From Streptococcus oralis (GTDB taxonomy: Bacteria > Bacillota > Bacilli > Lactobacillales > Streptococcaceae), in the NCBI RefSeq assembly GCF_004127215.1, contig NZ_QEWJ01000004.1, forward strand, positions 1 through 64,000: a DNA stretch of 64,000 nt. Direction: 5' to 3'. Shown in pieces: positions 29,249 through 39,955 of the stretch. The notes under the pieces are model-generated. The model had not been told where the DNA came from and made no database searches. It saw only the letters and a list, made by a program, of their open reading frames with translations. The stretch's first letter is position 1. Every line of letters begins with the position of its first letter. Position numbers and translations under genes: made by a program.

Positions 29249-29257
29249 TATACAATC

Positions 29258-29416
29258 TTAAAATTCACTATAGATAAATTCTTGAATATTCGAAAAATCG
29301 GTCACAAAACAGTAAATCACGATGCTCAAGATGACCGTATAGAAAAATAGTGTCCACAAGATTAAACGATGTGTGTTAGTTAGCTTGGTTTGCAAATTTG
29401 TAAAGTTCTTTTTCAA
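29258..29416 (-). CDS. DltX-like microprotein
   Basis: This 52-residue reading frame overlaps the 3' end of the DltD-like gene by 41 bases in another frame. It has one transmembrane helix (LILWTLFFYTVILSIVIYCF) and ends in FIYSEF, very like the FIYNEF tail of DltX. The DltX tail tyrosine is reported to carry D-alanine across the membrane during teichoic acid alanylation. The likely start is TTG at 29416 with AAAGGA about 10 bases upstream; a second TTG lies 7 codons inside. It completes a DltB-DltD-DltX set. The tail motif makes the call persuasive, although the start is weak. Confidence 0.72.
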   Translation of the reverse strand: MKKNFTNLQTKLTNTHRLILWTLFFYTVILSIVIYCFVTDFSNIQEFIYSEF

Positions 29417-30548
29417 CTTCCATCCATCCTTTCACTCCAACGTGCATCACGTCAAATAAAAAGTAATCATCATACTCTCTGTTTCCATAGTTTAATACAG
29501 TTGCACCATGGCTTTTTGCGACATCTTCTATTTTTTTATAAGTTTTTTCTCGCATCTCTCTTGAAACTCCTGTGTAGTCGTTCCATTTCCCGTTTACTGG
29601 GAAAATAATAACCTCAACTTCAATGCCCAATTCTTTGGCAACTGTCAAGAAGAGTTCCATATCTGAATATTCTGGTGACTCCAGATAGCTCAAATCTTTA
29701 TTAGAATCTTTCAGCGATGCGTAGCGGTCTTTTAAGTAAGTATTGTAGTAGTTATTATCAACAGCATAGTCATTATTGTCTGTTTTCTTTTTGACCTCTT
29801 CCACAAACTGAGCCGTCATTTTCTCCCAATCATAGTCTGGGATTTTGTCTCCTAGCGAAGGGTAATCTGATTTGGCATGTTTTTGATAAAAAGTCTGTTT
29901 GAGCTTAAAGGAATACATCGCCTTATCAAACTCTAATAGTTTTTTATCAACAATCGTTCCTTTTCCATCTATGAAATAACTTTTATATTTTTTGTAGATG
30001 TCATTTTGTTGCTTGTTCCCCTTGGTAATCTCAATAATGCGATTGATTATTTTTTCTTTCGTTTCTTTGCTAATCTTGTCATTATCTAGCATGTGAAAAA
30101 TATGTTCCTGAGAAGCCTTATTCAAAAAGGCATCTTGATGAGTCCCATCTTTTTCAAACCACTGAACCGACTCTACTATAGCCACTTTTCGCTTACTCAT
30201 AGATCCTTCAATAGAGCCCAAGGTCGTAGCCTGAATGATGTTTTGAGAATAACTGGTCCCAATCTGCATGATATTAAAATCGTTGTAGTTAAAAATTTTA
30301 TTGGGATGATAGTCTTCATTTATCGTCGCAACCAACTCTGAGGAACCCATTAAAACCAGGGTATTGGGAGTGATATTGCTTGTTAAAATATCTCTACTTT
30401 TATACTTTTCATACGAGGTACTATAACGAATACTGTTATCCTTGACTTTATAATAATCATCAATCTTCTTGACATAGGTCACATTTAAAAGGGCAAGCGT
30501 CGCAATTACGAGCACAAGCGATAGTAAAAATGCTTTTAATTTAATCAT
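29376..30548 (-). CDS. DltD-like SGNH hydrolase/acyltransferase
   Basis: The 390-residue protein has an N-terminal signal anchor (about residues 5-25) and an extracellular SGNH-type domain. The nucleophile motif is GSSEL near residue 69 and the catalytic Asp-His pair lies in FDVMHVG near the C-terminus. DltD proteins work with DltB to move D-alanine onto teichoic acid. The sequence is divergent, and a housekeeping dltXABCD operon is expected elsewhere in the genome. It follows the DltB-like gene by 47 bases and overlaps the DltX-like gene. There is no adjacent dltA or dltC, so the acyl donor is open. Confidence 0.82.
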   Translation of the reverse strand: MIKLKAFLLSLVLVIATLALLNVTYVKKIDDYYKVKDNSIRYSTSYEKYKSRDILTSNITPNTLVLMGSSELVATINEDYHPNKIFNYNDFNIMQIGTSYSQNIIQATTLGSIEGSMSKRKVAIVESVQWFEKDGTHQDAFLNKASQEHIFHMLDNDKISKETKEKIINRIIEITKGNKQQNDIYKKYKSYFIDGKGTIVDKKLLEFDKAMYSFKLKQTFYQKHAKSDYPSLGDKIPDYDWEKMTAQFVEEVKKKTDNNDYAVDNNYYNTYLKDRYASLKDSNKDLSYLESPEYSDMELFLTVAKELGIEVEVIIFPVNGKWNDYTGVSREMREKTYKKIEDVAKSHGATVLNYGNREYDDYFLFDVMHVGVKGWMEVEKELYKFANQAN

Positions 30549-30595
30549 CTCGTTTTATCCCATCCCTTCGATCCGTCCGATCTCTTTTCAATCTC

Positions 30596-31750
30596 TTATC
30601 TCTTTAAAATCGTAAGTAAGATTTTATAGAGTTCACCTGAAAAGATAAAGAAACCAATCATAACCAAATTCATGGTCACAAACCAACTTAGTAGCTTATA
30701 CCAGTTTTTATTTTTATTTTTCTTATAAAAATTGCTTTTCTTTTGATATACTTCAAATCCAGCCATCAAGACACCATGATAAAAACCATAGACAATGTAG
30801 CTAACACTAAGACCATGCCAAAAACCCATGACCAACATATTGACCATATAGGCATAGGTTGCATTGTGTAGTCTATTTTTAAACCATTTTTTCCTGATGA
30901 CCTGCATCAATACTCTTGAAAACACAAAATCTCTCAACCAAGTCGACAAGGTGATATGCCATCTGGTCCAGAAATCCTTGATATCAACACTCAAGAAAGG
31001 CTTGTTAAAGTTCATCGGTGTCTGAATACCTAGAATGTTACTACTTCCAACAGCCATTAAACTATAGCCTGCAAAGTCGAAGAATAGATATAAGGTATAG
31101 AGGTACATATATTTAATTGAGTAGACAACTGTACCCGTATTGCTTAGAGCGAGTAACATCTGGTAAACATAGGTTGACAAAACAACCTTATAAAGTAGAC
31201 CTAAAACGATACGATAAACACCGTCCCCTGCCAACTCTAGATAGTCTTTACGAGGCATGACCTCGTTTATCTCTTTTAGAAATCTCCTGCTTCGATCAAT
31301 CGGCCCTGCACTAACCGTAGGGAAAAAAAGTAAAAATTGCAGGTAGTCTTTTATGCTAATCTTTTCTTTGATCAAACCATCCGATATTTCTAGCATGATC
31401 TGAATGGTCTTAAAGGACATGTAGGAAATTCCAATAAAGGCCAACAAATGCAGAGAAGTCAGGGCAAAGACTTTATTAATCACTAAGGGAAGAATAGAAA
31501 GGAAAACCAGTGGTTTCAGCCGCTTTGCCTCTATCCTCTGTGCTAGAAAAACCAGAAAATACTGGTAAACGACAAAGGCAAGCAAATAGACCATCATCGC
31601 TCGACTCTTACCATAGATAGCTCCTGCAAATAAGAGGGAGAGCACCAAAATATAGTAGTCCTTACGTTTTTCAAAAAAGTTTACCACAAAACCAATCAGT
31701 AAAACTACAAACAAGAGAAGGAAAAACTCATTCCCCTCAAAATAATTCAT
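30596..31750 (-). CDS. DltB-like membrane-bound O-acyltransferase (MBOAT)
   Basis: The 384-residue membrane protein has about ten helices and the MBOAT signatures: SAGPIDRSRRF, FWTRWHITLSTWLRDFVF, and the catalytic histidine in GFWHGLS. DltB passes acyl groups from the cytoplasmic carrier to the outside. I chose the ATG at 31750, 10 bases after AAGGAG; a TTG at 31759 lies too close to that site. It heads the three-gene DltB-DltD-DltX-like unit. Confidence 0.85.
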   Translation of the reverse strand: MNYFEGNEFFLLLFVVLLIGFVVNFFEKRKDYYILVLSLLFAGAIYGKSRAMMVYLLAFVVYQYFLVFLAQRIEAKRLKPLVFLSILPLVINKVFALTSLHLLAFIGISYMSFKTIQIMLEISDGLIKEKISIKDYLQFLLFFPTVSAGPIDRSRRFLKEINEVMPRKDYLELAGDGVYRIVLGLLYKVVLSTYVYQMLLALSNTGTVVYSIKYMYLYTLYLFFDFAGYSLMAVGSSNILGIQTPMNFNKPFLSVDIKDFWTRWHITLSTWLRDFVFSRVLMQVIRKKWFKNRLHNATYAYMVNMLVMGFWHGLSVSYIVYGFYHGVLMAGFEVYQKKSNFYKKNKNKNWYKLLSWFVTMNLVMIGFFIFSGELYKILLTILKR

Positions 31751-31900
31751 ACCAGCCAAACTCCTTTTTCATTTTCTCATCTTGCTTCAGAACTTATCTT
31801 TCTAGTTTTTTCCTATCCTATCACTAGAGAGAATTAGCTTTATCTATTATACCATAATTTAAAAACTTTAAATGCCCCTGTTGGCAGCTACCTAGAACAA

Positions 31901-31922
31901 AAAAGAGCCCTTCGGCTCTTTT
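31901..31922. terminator. Bidirectional terminator after metI
   Basis: AAAAGAGCC and GGCTCTTTT form a 9-bp stem with the loop CTTC and A/T tracts on both sides, ending the methionine transporter operon. Confidence 0.8.
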
Positions 31923-32614
31923 TATTTATGACTTAATTTCTTGGTCAAGAAATCTCCCAAGAACTGGATCGTAAAGATAATCAAAATGATAATGATGGTT
32001 GCTAAAACTGTCACATCGTGATTGTAGCGGTTAAATCCATAAGCAATGGCTACGTTACCGATACCACCAGCCCCAACCGCTCCGGCCATAGCTGTTTCCC
32101 CAACAAGGGAAATCAAGGTCACAGTCGTCACACGGATCAAATCTGGAAGACCTTCTGATAGGTAAACACCCACGATATCCCAGAAAGTCGCTCCACTGGC
32201 CTGCGCTGCTTCAATGACACCACCATCCAGTTCAGCCAAGACGACCTGCACCTGACGGGCAAAGAAGGCAAAGACTGCAAAAGAAAGTGGAACAAGGGCT
32301 GCGTTTGGCCCAATGCTAGTCTTCACAATCAAGTGAGACAGTGGTGACAAGATAGCCAAAAGGATGATAAAGGGAACCGCACGGAAAATAGAGGTAATCT
32401 TGTCTAAAATCCAGAAGATAACCTTATTTTCCAAAACACCGCCTGGCGCTGTCAAGACGAGGAAAAGACCTGCCACTAGCCCCAAGAACCCTCCGATGAT
32501 GAAGGAAAGAACTGTCATATAAAGAGTTAGGTAGATAGCCGTTCCCCAGCCAGCTTGACCTGCCCAGCCCATTTTATAGACATTTGGTAAATAGGTTTGA
32601 ATAAACTCTGTCAT
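31922..32614 (-). CDS. metI: Methionine ABC transporter permease MetI
   Basis: The 230-residue integral membrane protein has five helices and the ABC permease loop (EAAQASGATFWDIVGVYLSEG) that contacts the ATPase. With MetN and MetQ it imports L- and D-methionine. The gene starts 1 base after metN and ends the operon. Confidence 0.93.
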   Translation of the reverse strand: MTEFIQTYLPNVYKMGWAGQAGWGTAIYLTLYMTVLSFIIGGFLGLVAGLFLVLTAPGGVLENKVIFWILDKITSIFRAVPFIILLAILSPLSHLIVKTSIGPNAALVPLSFAVFAFFARQVQVVLAELDGGVIEAAQASGATFWDIVGVYLSEGLPDLIRVTTVTLISLVGETAMAGAVGAGGIGNVAIAYGFNRYNHDVTVLATIIIILIIFTIQFLGDFLTKKLSHK

Positions 32615-32615
32615 T

Positions 32616-33677
32616 CTACTGTCCTCCCTTCAATACTTTTAACTGCACACCCGCTTGACGGATGGCTTCTTGAGCGCCTGCTAGCGCTGCTTTTTCACCA
32701 GACAGTACCACAACCAATTCTCCGACGGGAGTGCCATCAAGGATTTCAATATTTCCATAGAGAATATTAGCCGTTACTTGGTAATGTTTGTACAATTCAT
32801 TCAAAAGTGGCTCGTCTGTTGAAGCACCTGCATACTTGAGTTGGACCAAAAGGCTGTTTTCTGACAAGTTTTCCACGATTTCTTGCTTCTCAATCTTAAC
32901 CATGGCTTCTTCAATACCCGTAGCTGTTGAGATAAAGTCCTGAGTCAAAGGTTGTTTAGGATCCGAGAAGATTTCAAGGACACTGCCTTCTTCAATCAAA
33001 CGGCCATCCTGCATGACTGCCACACGATTGGCGATATCTTTGACAATCTGCATTTCGTGTGTAATTAAGACAACGGTCAAGCCTAATTTTTGGTTCAAAT
33101 CTTGCAACAAGGCCAAAATCTGCTTGGTTGTCTTAGGGTCAAGAGCAGACGTTGACTCATCTGAAATCAAGATTTTTGGATCATTGGCCAAGGCACGCGC
33201 AATGGCCACACGCTGTTTTTGCCCTCCCGATAGTTGAGAAGGGTAGTTTTCAGCACGATCTGCCAAGCCAACCAAGTCCAACAACTTAGCCACTTTAGCC
33301 TTCTTTTCTTCCTTGCTGAGTCCAGAGTGTTTGAGGGCAAAGGCCACATTTTCCTCTGCTGTTTTTTGACTCATCAGGTTGAAATGCTGGAAAATCATTC
33401 CGATGTCTTGACGTTTGCGACGCAACTGCTCTGCCGTCAAGGTCACCTTACCGTCAAAAATCACATCGTTATCAATGGTAATTTTACCTGCAGATGGTTT
33501 TTGCAAGAGGTTAATCACCCGCACAAGAGTGGATTTCCCTGCTCCAGAATATCCAACGATTCCGTAGATATCCCCTTCTTGGATGTGAATAGTCACATCC
33601 TTGACCGCTGTGATGGTTCTCTTCTTTTGGTGAAAGGTCACATCGATCTGATCTAACTTGATAATATCTCTACTCAT
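32616..33677 (-). CDS. metN: Methionine ABC transporter ATP-binding protein MetN
   Basis: The 353-residue ATPase has Walker [10 protein letters not shown], signature [15 protein letters not shown], Walker [13 protein letters not shown] and the C-terminal NIL/ACT-like domain (about residues 265-350) that senses methionine and inhibits transport. It overlaps the upstream M20 peptidase gene by 8 bases. Confidence 0.94.
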   Translation of the reverse strand: MSRDIIKLDQIDVTFHQKKRTITAVKDVTIHIQEGDIYGIVGYSGAGKSTLVRVINLLQKPSAGKITIDNDVIFDGKVTLTAEQLRRKRQDIGMIFQHFNLMSQKTAEENVAFALKHSGLSKEEKKAKVAKLLDLVGLADRAENYPSQLSGGQKQRVAIARALANDPKILISDESTSALDPKTTKQILALLQDLNQKLGLTVVLITHEMQIVKDIANRVAVMQDGRLIEEGSVLEIFSDPKQPLTQDFISTATGIEEAMVKIEKQEIVENLSENSLLVQLKYAGASTDEPLLNELYKHYQVTANILYGNIEILDGTPVGELVVVLSGEKAALAGAQEAIRQAGVQLKVLKGGQ

Positions 33678-35043
33678 AGCTTCTAATCAGCTCCTCTACT
33701 AATTCAATATGGGTGTAGTAATCGGCGATTCGCACATTTTCATCTCCACCGTGGTCTCGGCTATTGGCATTCCCTAGACCAAAGGCCACCATGGGTACCT
33801 TTAGGGCATCAAAGACCGTATGCATGGGACCTGTCCCAGCTGTGGTCGGCAAGACTGACACGCCCTCAGGATAGAATTTCTTGGCCAACTCGATCACATT
33901 GAGAATAGCTGGCGCACTCATATCGCTTCGATAGCTCATCTCCCCCAAGGTATAGTATAATTCTACCTTATCAAAGCCATTTTTGTCTAGCTGTTTCCGA
34001 ATTTTTTCCAGAACATCATGCGGTTCTAAGCCAGGAACCAGACGAACCTCTAGCTTGGCACTAGCTTCTGCTGGCAAAATAGTCTTAACACCCTGACCTT
34101 GGTAACCAGACTGGATTCCTTCGATATTGAGAGCTGGTTCAAAAAAGAATCGTTTTAGAAAAGCAACGCGCTCCTCTTGTAAGAGAGGCAATTCCAAGCC
34201 GTAAATGCGACTGATTTCCTCTGGACTGCCTTGTGCATAGGTATCCACCAAGGCTAGTTCTCGTTCATTCGGCTCTTGGACATCCTCGTACAAGCCTTCG
34301 ACCAAGATACGACCATCTGCAGCACGCAGGCTACTTAAAGCCTGGAGGAGATACCACGGAGCTGATTCCACGACACCACCATAACTCGAATGAATGTCCA
34401 CATCCGCACTTTTCACCTTGGCATCAAAGGTCACGATTCCCTTGTTTCCACCAGAAATTTCTAACTGCTCCAAGGCATTTTTGGTTCCTTGCTCCCAAAC
34501 TAGCAAATCTGCTCCACGAAGTTTGTCTGCGTGTTTCTCTAAATACTTATCTAAATCCATAGAAGCAGACTCCTCTGCCCCTTCCATGATAAAGCTGATA
34601 TTGACTGGCAGGTCATCATGGTGCTGCATATACTTTCTCAGAGCACTCAAACGAGCCGTGATATGACCCTTGTCATCATCAACCCCACGCCCATACATAA
34701 ATCCATTACGCACAGAAAGTGTAAAGGGATCCTCTGTCCAGATCTGATCTCCGTCCGCTGGTACAGTATCATAGTGGTTATAGAAGATCAAGGTCTTGGC
34801 ATCTGGACGCGAACTCTTGAAATGCGCCATGACAAAAGGCGCCGTGTAGCTCTCATCAATCTCAACTTCAGCTCCCACACGCTTGAAAATCTCACCTAGA
34901 TAGTTTGCGACTTCCTTGAGCCCGACCTGCTGGGCAAAGACTGATTTCTTGGAAATCAAGGTACGCAAAACTTCAAAATAATGCTGGGTGACATGATCCT
35001 TTTCAAATTTTTCAATCTGTTCTTGTTCGCTAGGAAAAACCAT
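33670..35043 (-). CDS. M20 family metallopeptidase
   Basis: The 457-residue cytoplasmic enzyme has the two-metal M20 motifs: FYNHYDTVP (first ligand and catalytic Asp), GRGVDDDKG (bridging Asp), EGAEESAS (catalytic Glu and ligand) and a late His in [12 protein letters not shown]. Relatives hydrolyse dipeptides or N-acyl amino acids. Its location between metQ and metN suggests it releases methionine or related amino acids from imported peptides, which is inference. The pneumococcal counterpart occupies the same place. Confidence 0.88.
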   Translation of the reverse strand: MVFPSEQEQIEKFEKDHVTQHYFEVLRTLISKKSVFAQQVGLKEVANYLGEIFKRVGAEVEIDESYTAPFVMAHFKSSRPDAKTLIFYNHYDTVPADGDQIWTEDPFTLSVRNGFMYGRGVDDDKGHITARLSALRKYMQHHDDLPVNISFIMEGAEESASMDLDKYLEKHADKLRGADLLVWEQGTKNALEQLEISGGNKGIVTFDAKVKSADVDIHSSYGGVVESAPWYLLQALSSLRAADGRILVEGLYEDVQEPNERELALVDTYAQGSPEEISRIYGLELPLLQEERVAFLKRFFFEPALNIEGIQSGYQGQGVKTILPAEASAKLEVRLVPGLEPHDVLEKIRKQLDKNGFDKVELYYTLGEMSYRSDMSAPAILNVIELAKKFYPEGVSVLPTTAGTGPMHTVFDALKVPMVAFGLGNANSRDHGGDENVRIADYYTHIELVEELIRSYE

Positions 35044-35130
35044 TTTTCTCTCACTTTCTACTGAGGACTTGTGTCTATGGACGGACTATAAGATCATCTT
35101 CTTCAAAACCAACAGTCTAGACAAAAGCAA

Positions 35131-35155
35131 GAGGTGGAAACTCTCTCCCACCTCC
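35131..35155 (-). terminator. Hairpin between metQ and the peptidase gene
   Basis: GAGGTGG and CCACCTC pair around a loop of about 11 bases, just after the metQ stop on the minus strand. No strong T-run follows, so it may give partial termination or stabilise the abundant metQ message. Confidence 0.4.
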
Positions 35156-35165
35156 CTGTGTCTTA

Positions 35166-36020
35166 TTACCAAACTGGTTGGTCCAAACCGTCTGATGTTT
35201 CTTCGATAACTTTTTTCACTTCATCAGTGTGGTAAGCTGCGATAATTTTCTTGATGGCATCCGCTTTAGGTGATGATTCCCAATCTTTTTTCGCAACGAT
35301 GATGTTGTACCATTGTTTTGAGTTTTCATCAGCTTGTTCTTTGAAGAGTGCTTTCTTGTAGTCCAATTTTGCTTCTGTAACGAAGGTATTGTTTACAACG
35401 GCAGCGTCAACTGATGATAATGAACGAGCTGTTTGACTAGCATCCAATTCAGTAATCTTCAAGTTCTTTGGATTTTCTTTGATATTAGCAACTGTTGCAA
35501 GAGCAGTTCCAGAAACATCCAATTTGATCAAACCAGCTGATTGAAGCAAGTAAAGCGCACGGCTTTCGTTTGTTGCATCGTTTGGTACAGCAATTTCACC
35601 GTTATCTGGGATTTCTTCCACTTTAGTGTACTTGTTTTCTTCCCCATTTTTACCTGAGTAAAGGCGGATTGGTGAGATGTAGGTATCTGCAATCGCTACA
35701 AGATCTTTTCCGTTTTCTTTGTTCCAGTTGTTCAAGAAGTTATAGTGTTGGAAAGCGTTCAAGTCAACTTCACCATCAGCAGTTGCCTTGTTTGGCTGTG
35801 AATAGTCTGTGAACTCTGTGAATTCCAATTTAATGCCATCTTTTTTAACCAATTCTTGGATTTTATCCCAACGCGCTTCTTCAGAACCGCTACGGTTAAC
35901 TGTTGCAATTTTGACAACTGTTTCATTGTCTGCTTTCTTTTCTGAATTTCCGCAAGCTGCAAGAGCCAAACCTGCGACTGTAGCAAGAGCTGCTACACCG
36001 AGCCATTTTTTAATTTTCAT
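35166..36020 (-). CDS. metQ: Methionine-binding lipoprotein MetQ
   Basis: The 284-residue protein has a lipoprotein signal peptide ending in LALAAC (lipidated Cys near residue 22) and a NlpA/MetQ periplasmic-type binding fold with DLNAFQHYNFL. It captures methionine at the cell surface for MetNI. The ATG at 36020 follows AAAGGAG; the frame extends upstream without such a site. A perfect Met-box palindrome lies about 84 bases upstream. Confidence 0.94.
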   Translation of the reverse strand: MKIKKWLGVAALATVAGLALAACGNSEKKADNETVVKIATVNRSGSEEARWDKIQELVKKDGIKLEFTEFTDYSQPNKATADGEVDLNAFQHYNFLNNWNKENGKDLVAIADTYISPIRLYSGKNGEENKYTKVEEIPDNGEIAVPNDATNESRALYLLQSAGLIKLDVSGTALATVANIKENPKNLKITELDASQTARSLSSVDAAVVNNTFVTEAKLDYKKALFKEQADENSKQWYNIIVAKKDWESSPKADAIKKIIAAYHTDEVKKVIEETSDGLDQPVW

Positions 36021-36103
36021 GATTCTATCTCCTTTAAAAATAATACCGTAATAGTATCTCATACTTTATTTGATTTCGCAAATTGTTATTAGATAGGCAG
36101 ACA

Positions 36104-36120
36104 TATAGTTTGAAACTATA
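36104..36120. promoter_or_regulatory. Met box (CmhR/MtaR operator) upstream of metQ
   Basis: TATAGTTTGAAACTATA is an exact match to the streptococcal methionine regulator motif TATAGTTTSAAACTATA, bound by the LysR-type regulator called MtaR or CmhR. Methionine-dependent control of metQ through this box is reported in pneumococcus. Confidence 0.9.
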
Positions 36121-36134
36121 TACCTAAAAATTGA

Positions 36135-36168
36135 GAAATCATCCGCCCTTCTCAGACTGGATGATTTC
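36135..36168 (-). terminator. Terminator after the amino-acid-binding lipoprotein gene
   Basis: GAAATCATCC and GGATGATTTC form a perfect 10-bp stem followed on the minus strand by TCAATTTTTAGG, just after the stop at 36175. Confidence 0.75.
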
Positions 36169-36174
36169 ATACGA

Positions 36175-37053
<879 letters not shown>

Positions 37054-37122
37054 TTAACAGAAAAAAATTTTTTTCGCTATTATATGATATCTATCTCGGT
37101 GATAGTTTTTTTTTATGGCTGA

Positions 37123-37446
37123 CTAAAAGACCAGACGCAAGACTGCAATCAAGACCACTCCAAAAAGAACTGTACCCACTAGATTGCGATAGCGAAAGGC
37201 TACCCAAGCCGTTGGAAAGACTGCCAAGAAGTCCAACCACTTGATCTGAGGAAGGCTCCCAACCTTGCCTGTCACTACGCTTGAAAGGATCAAAGCAAAG
37301 ATAATGGAAACAGGCAAAAATTTCAAAAAACGCTCGACAATAGCTGGCAAACCCTTGTACTTGACCAAGATGAAAGGAATCATACGGGGAATCCAAGTCA
37401 CCAAGCCAGAGAAAATAACTGCTAATAAAAGATACTTACTGACCAT
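37123..37446 (-). CDS. azlD: AzlD-type branched-chain amino acid export subunit
   Basis: The 107-residue membrane protein has three to four helices and the opening pattern AVIFSGLVTWIPRMIPFIL seen in AzlD-like proteins. With AzlC it forms a two-component amino acid exporter. It overlaps azlC by 11 bases. Confidence 0.85.
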   Translation of the reverse strand: MVSKYLLLAVIFSGLVTWIPRMIPFILVKYKGLPAIVERFLKFLPVSIIFALILSSVVTGKVGSLPQIKWLDFLAVFPTAWVAFRYRNLVGTVLFGVVLIAVLRLVF

Positions 37447-38131
37447 CTAAGATCACCCCCATAGTACAACCTAGCAAGGTCGCAAACAAAACAGCTAGTG
37501 ATTGAGATACCACTGTCAAGAGCAAAAAGAAAGACACCGCAACAACTGCTAGGATCAGCAGCAGATTCCGTACAGGAACCCGTCTTTGCATAATCTGAAA
37601 TTGCGAGGTAAAAATCCCGATAAACATCCCAACAAGGGCAAAGTCTAAGCCAAAGACTTCAGGATTTGGAAGAAGGCCACCTAAAGCCGTCCCCGCCACT
37701 GTCCCAATAAACCAGGCTACATAACTATTGAGATTGTTCCCGTGCATCCACATAGGATGGACCTTGTCTGTATGGGCTAATTCTTCCATCAAAACTCCGT
37801 AAGTCTCATCCGTCAAGAGACTAGACATACCGATATTTTGCCAGAGGCTAGTATGACGGAAATAGGTCGATGCATGCAAGCTCAGCAAAAAGAGACGCAA
37901 GTTGATCAAAAAGACCGTCATGGCAATGGCCGCCACAGGCGCTTGGACCGCAATCAATGCCAACATGGCAAACTGGGCACTCCCAGCATAAACAAAGAGA
38001 CTCATCAGGCCCATCTCAACAGGTGTCACATGGGGAGCGCCGATAATCCCGCAAGCTAGACCGATACTAACATAGCCAAGGGCAGTCGGCATGGCAGCCT
38101 GAACACCTTCCCAAAATCCTTTTTCTTTCAT
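37436..38131 (-). CDS. azlC: AzlC-type branched-chain amino acid permease
   Basis: The 231-residue membrane protein carries the AzlC family features PTALGYVSIGLACGI and YAGSAQFAMLALI at the N-terminus and LTDETYGVLM in the middle. AzlCD pairs export branched-chain amino acids or toxic analogues. It is the first gene of the pair, with an AGAGAG-type site upstream. Confidence 0.87.
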   Translation of the reverse strand: MKEKGFWEGVQAAMPTALGYVSIGLACGIIGAPHVTPVEMGLMSLFVYAGSAQFAMLALIAVQAPVAAIAMTVFLINLRLFLLSLHASTYFRHTSLWQNIGMSSLLTDETYGVLMEELAHTDKVHPMWMHGNNLNSYVAWFIGTVAGTALGGLLPNPEVFGLDFALVGMFIGIFTSQFQIMQRRVPVRNLLLILAVVAVSFFLLLTVVSQSLAVLFATLLGCTMGVILDGQ

Positions 38132-38272
38132 CTCTCTCCTCTTATTTTCTTCGTTTGAGGCTGTTCATGGTCACAGCCACAGCAAGGAATATTATAACAC
38201 ATTCAAAGAAGAGAAAAAAGTTTAGAGTTTGAAACTAGTAGTTCGCAAACATTGTTAAAAAGCATTACTTGC

Positions 38273-38878
38273 TTATTGATACATAAGAAACTGATCCACT
38301 CGGATAGTGTACTTATCAACTTGGCTTTCAACATACCCATCTTCTGTCGGGTAAACATCGACCCAGAGTTCTTTCCTTTTCCCTTTCAGCTTGACTTTAT
38401 AGCGATAGCCGTCATCATATAGTCCTACTGTATCAGTTGCCATGGATTGGTAATCTGGAAGAGCTTCAAGTTCTTTTTTTACAGTCTGGAATAAGTTAAA
38501 GAGCAATGCTTGCTGCTCAGCTTTTGAGGTAACGGGGAAATGAGCCGTCACTTCTTCCAAACGATGTGATTTTGAAAATGTGAATCTTGCTCGGCCAGTA
38601 TAGCCTTTCAAAGTAATCTGTTCACAGTGATAGAAAAGGCGACCTGTTTTATAGAAATAAGGGTCTTCTGCACGCCAAGTATCGCGATAGGCCATTTCCT
38701 CTTCTTCCACCACTTGGCTAGCCTCTCCAAATACTTCTTCAAAGGATTTAACAGGCATACCGAAAGAAAGGGATTCAAACAAGACCAGTTGCGTCTTTTT
38801 AAAATTCTGGCAAGCTGATAAAAGCATGAGTAAAGCTCCAAGAGCAAGCAAACTACTGATTATTTTTGTAATTTTCAT
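38273..38878 (-). CDS. Lipoprotein of unknown function
   Basis: The 201-residue protein has a lipoprotein signal peptide ending LLSAC (Cys near residue 23). The mature domain is beta-rich with a segment (FGMPVKSFEEVFGEAS) that resembles BLIP/SmpA-like small lipoproteins, but I cannot name a family with confidence. The ATG at 38878 gives a normal signal peptide; the open frame extends 18 codons further. It lies alone, downstream of the tsaD terminator. Confidence 0.7.
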   Translation of the reverse strand: MKITKIISSLLALGALLMLLSACQNFKKTQLVLFESLSFGMPVKSFEEVFGEASQVVEEEEMAYRDTWRAEDPYFYKTGRLFYHCEQITLKGYTGRARFTFSKSHRLEEVTAHFPVTSKAEQQALLFNLFQTVKKELEALPDYQSMATDTVGLYDDGYRYKVKLKGKRKELWVDVYPTEDGYVESQVDKYTIRVDQFLMYQ

Positions 38879-38916
38879 ATATCTACTATACAAAAAAAGG
38901 CTAGGATTTGTCCAAG

Positions 38917-38949
38917 AATAAAGAGTCAACAATTAGCTGACTCTTTATT
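38917..38949. terminator. Terminator at the tsaD stop
   Basis: AATAAAGAGTCA and TGACTCTTTATT form a 12-bp perfect stem that overlaps the end of tsaD and has A/T runs on both sides. Confidence 0.75.
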
Positions 38950-39955
38950 CCATGGTATCAAAGGCGAGACTTGGTTTGGCATTAAGCTCCAAGCCTGCGA
39001 AGTTTTCTTTGTTCCATTCGCTGACGCTGGCATAGGCAATCATACCTGCATTGTCTCCGCAAAGGCGCAGAGGCGGGATGATGACCTTGACATCTGTGAT
39101 TTCGGCTGCTAGGCGTTCTCTGAGGCCTTTATTGGCTGCTACACCACCTGCGACAACAAGGGTTTTAACAGGGTATTTTTCTAAGGCTTTCTTGGTTTTA
39201 GCCATGAGAATATCCATAACTGCTGCTTGGAAGGAAGCACACAAATCCTCTGTAGGCAGACTTTCTCCCTTTTGCTCGGCATTGTGGTGAAGATTGATAA
39301 AGGCAGACTTCAAACCTGAGAATGAAAACTCCAGATTGTCTTCCTTAATCATGGCACGAGGAAAGTCATAAATATCCTGACCTTGATGGGCCAACTCGTC
39401 AATCTCGCGACCTGCTGGATAGGTCAAGCCCATGACACGGCCGACCTTGTCATAGGCCTCACCAACTGCGTCATCTCGTGTTTCCCCAACAATCTTGTAA
39501 TCACCAGCCTCCGAAACATAGACCAACTCTGTGTGACCACCGCTGACCAAGAGGGCTAGCAAGGGGAACTCCAAAGTCTCCACACTCTGAGCTGCCATGA
39601 GGTGACCAGCCATGTGGTTAACGGGAATCAGCGGAAGGCCGTGAGCCCAAGCAAAGGCCTTGGCAGCTGATAAACCAACTAGTAAGGCTCCAACTAATCC
39701 TGGCCCATAGGTGACTGCAACAGCTGTCACGTCCTCTTCGGTAATTCCTGCTTCTGCCAGTGCCTCCTCGATACAGGCTGTAATAACCTCAACATGGTGA
39801 CGACTGGCTACTTCTGGCACTACGCCTCCGAAACGCTTGTGACTCTCAATTTGACTAGCAATGACATTGGACAAGAGTTCATCGTCGTTTTTCAAGACTG
39901 CTACACTGGTCTCATCACAGGATGTTTCAAATGCTAAAATATATCTATCCTTCAT
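38945..39955 (-). CDS. tsaD: tRNA t6A biosynthesis protein TsaD
   Basis: The 336-residue ASKHA-fold protein transfers threonylcarbamoyl to A37 of ANN-decoding tRNAs. The metal-binding HMAGH motif near residue 115 and the ATP-binding VSGGHTEL segment are visible. It overlaps rimI by 11 bases in the tsaB-rimI-tsaD operon. The partner tsaB is present; tsaC and tsaE are not in the window. Confidence 0.96.
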   Translation of the reverse strand: MKDRYILAFETSCDETSVAVLKNDDELLSNVIASQIESHKRFGGVVPEVASRHHVEVITACIEEALAEAGITEEDVTAVAVTYGPGLVGALLVGLSAAKAFAWAHGLPLIPVNHMAGHLMAAQSVETLEFPLLALLVSGGHTELVYVSEAGDYKIVGETRDDAVGEAYDKVGRVMGLTYPAGREIDELAHQGQDIYDFPRAMIKEDNLEFSFSGLKSAFINLHHNAEQKGESLPTEDLCASFQAAVMDILMAKTKKALEKYPVKTLVVAGGVAANKGLRERLAAEITDVKVIIPPLRLCGDNAGMIAYASVSEWNKENFAGLELNAKPSLAFDTME

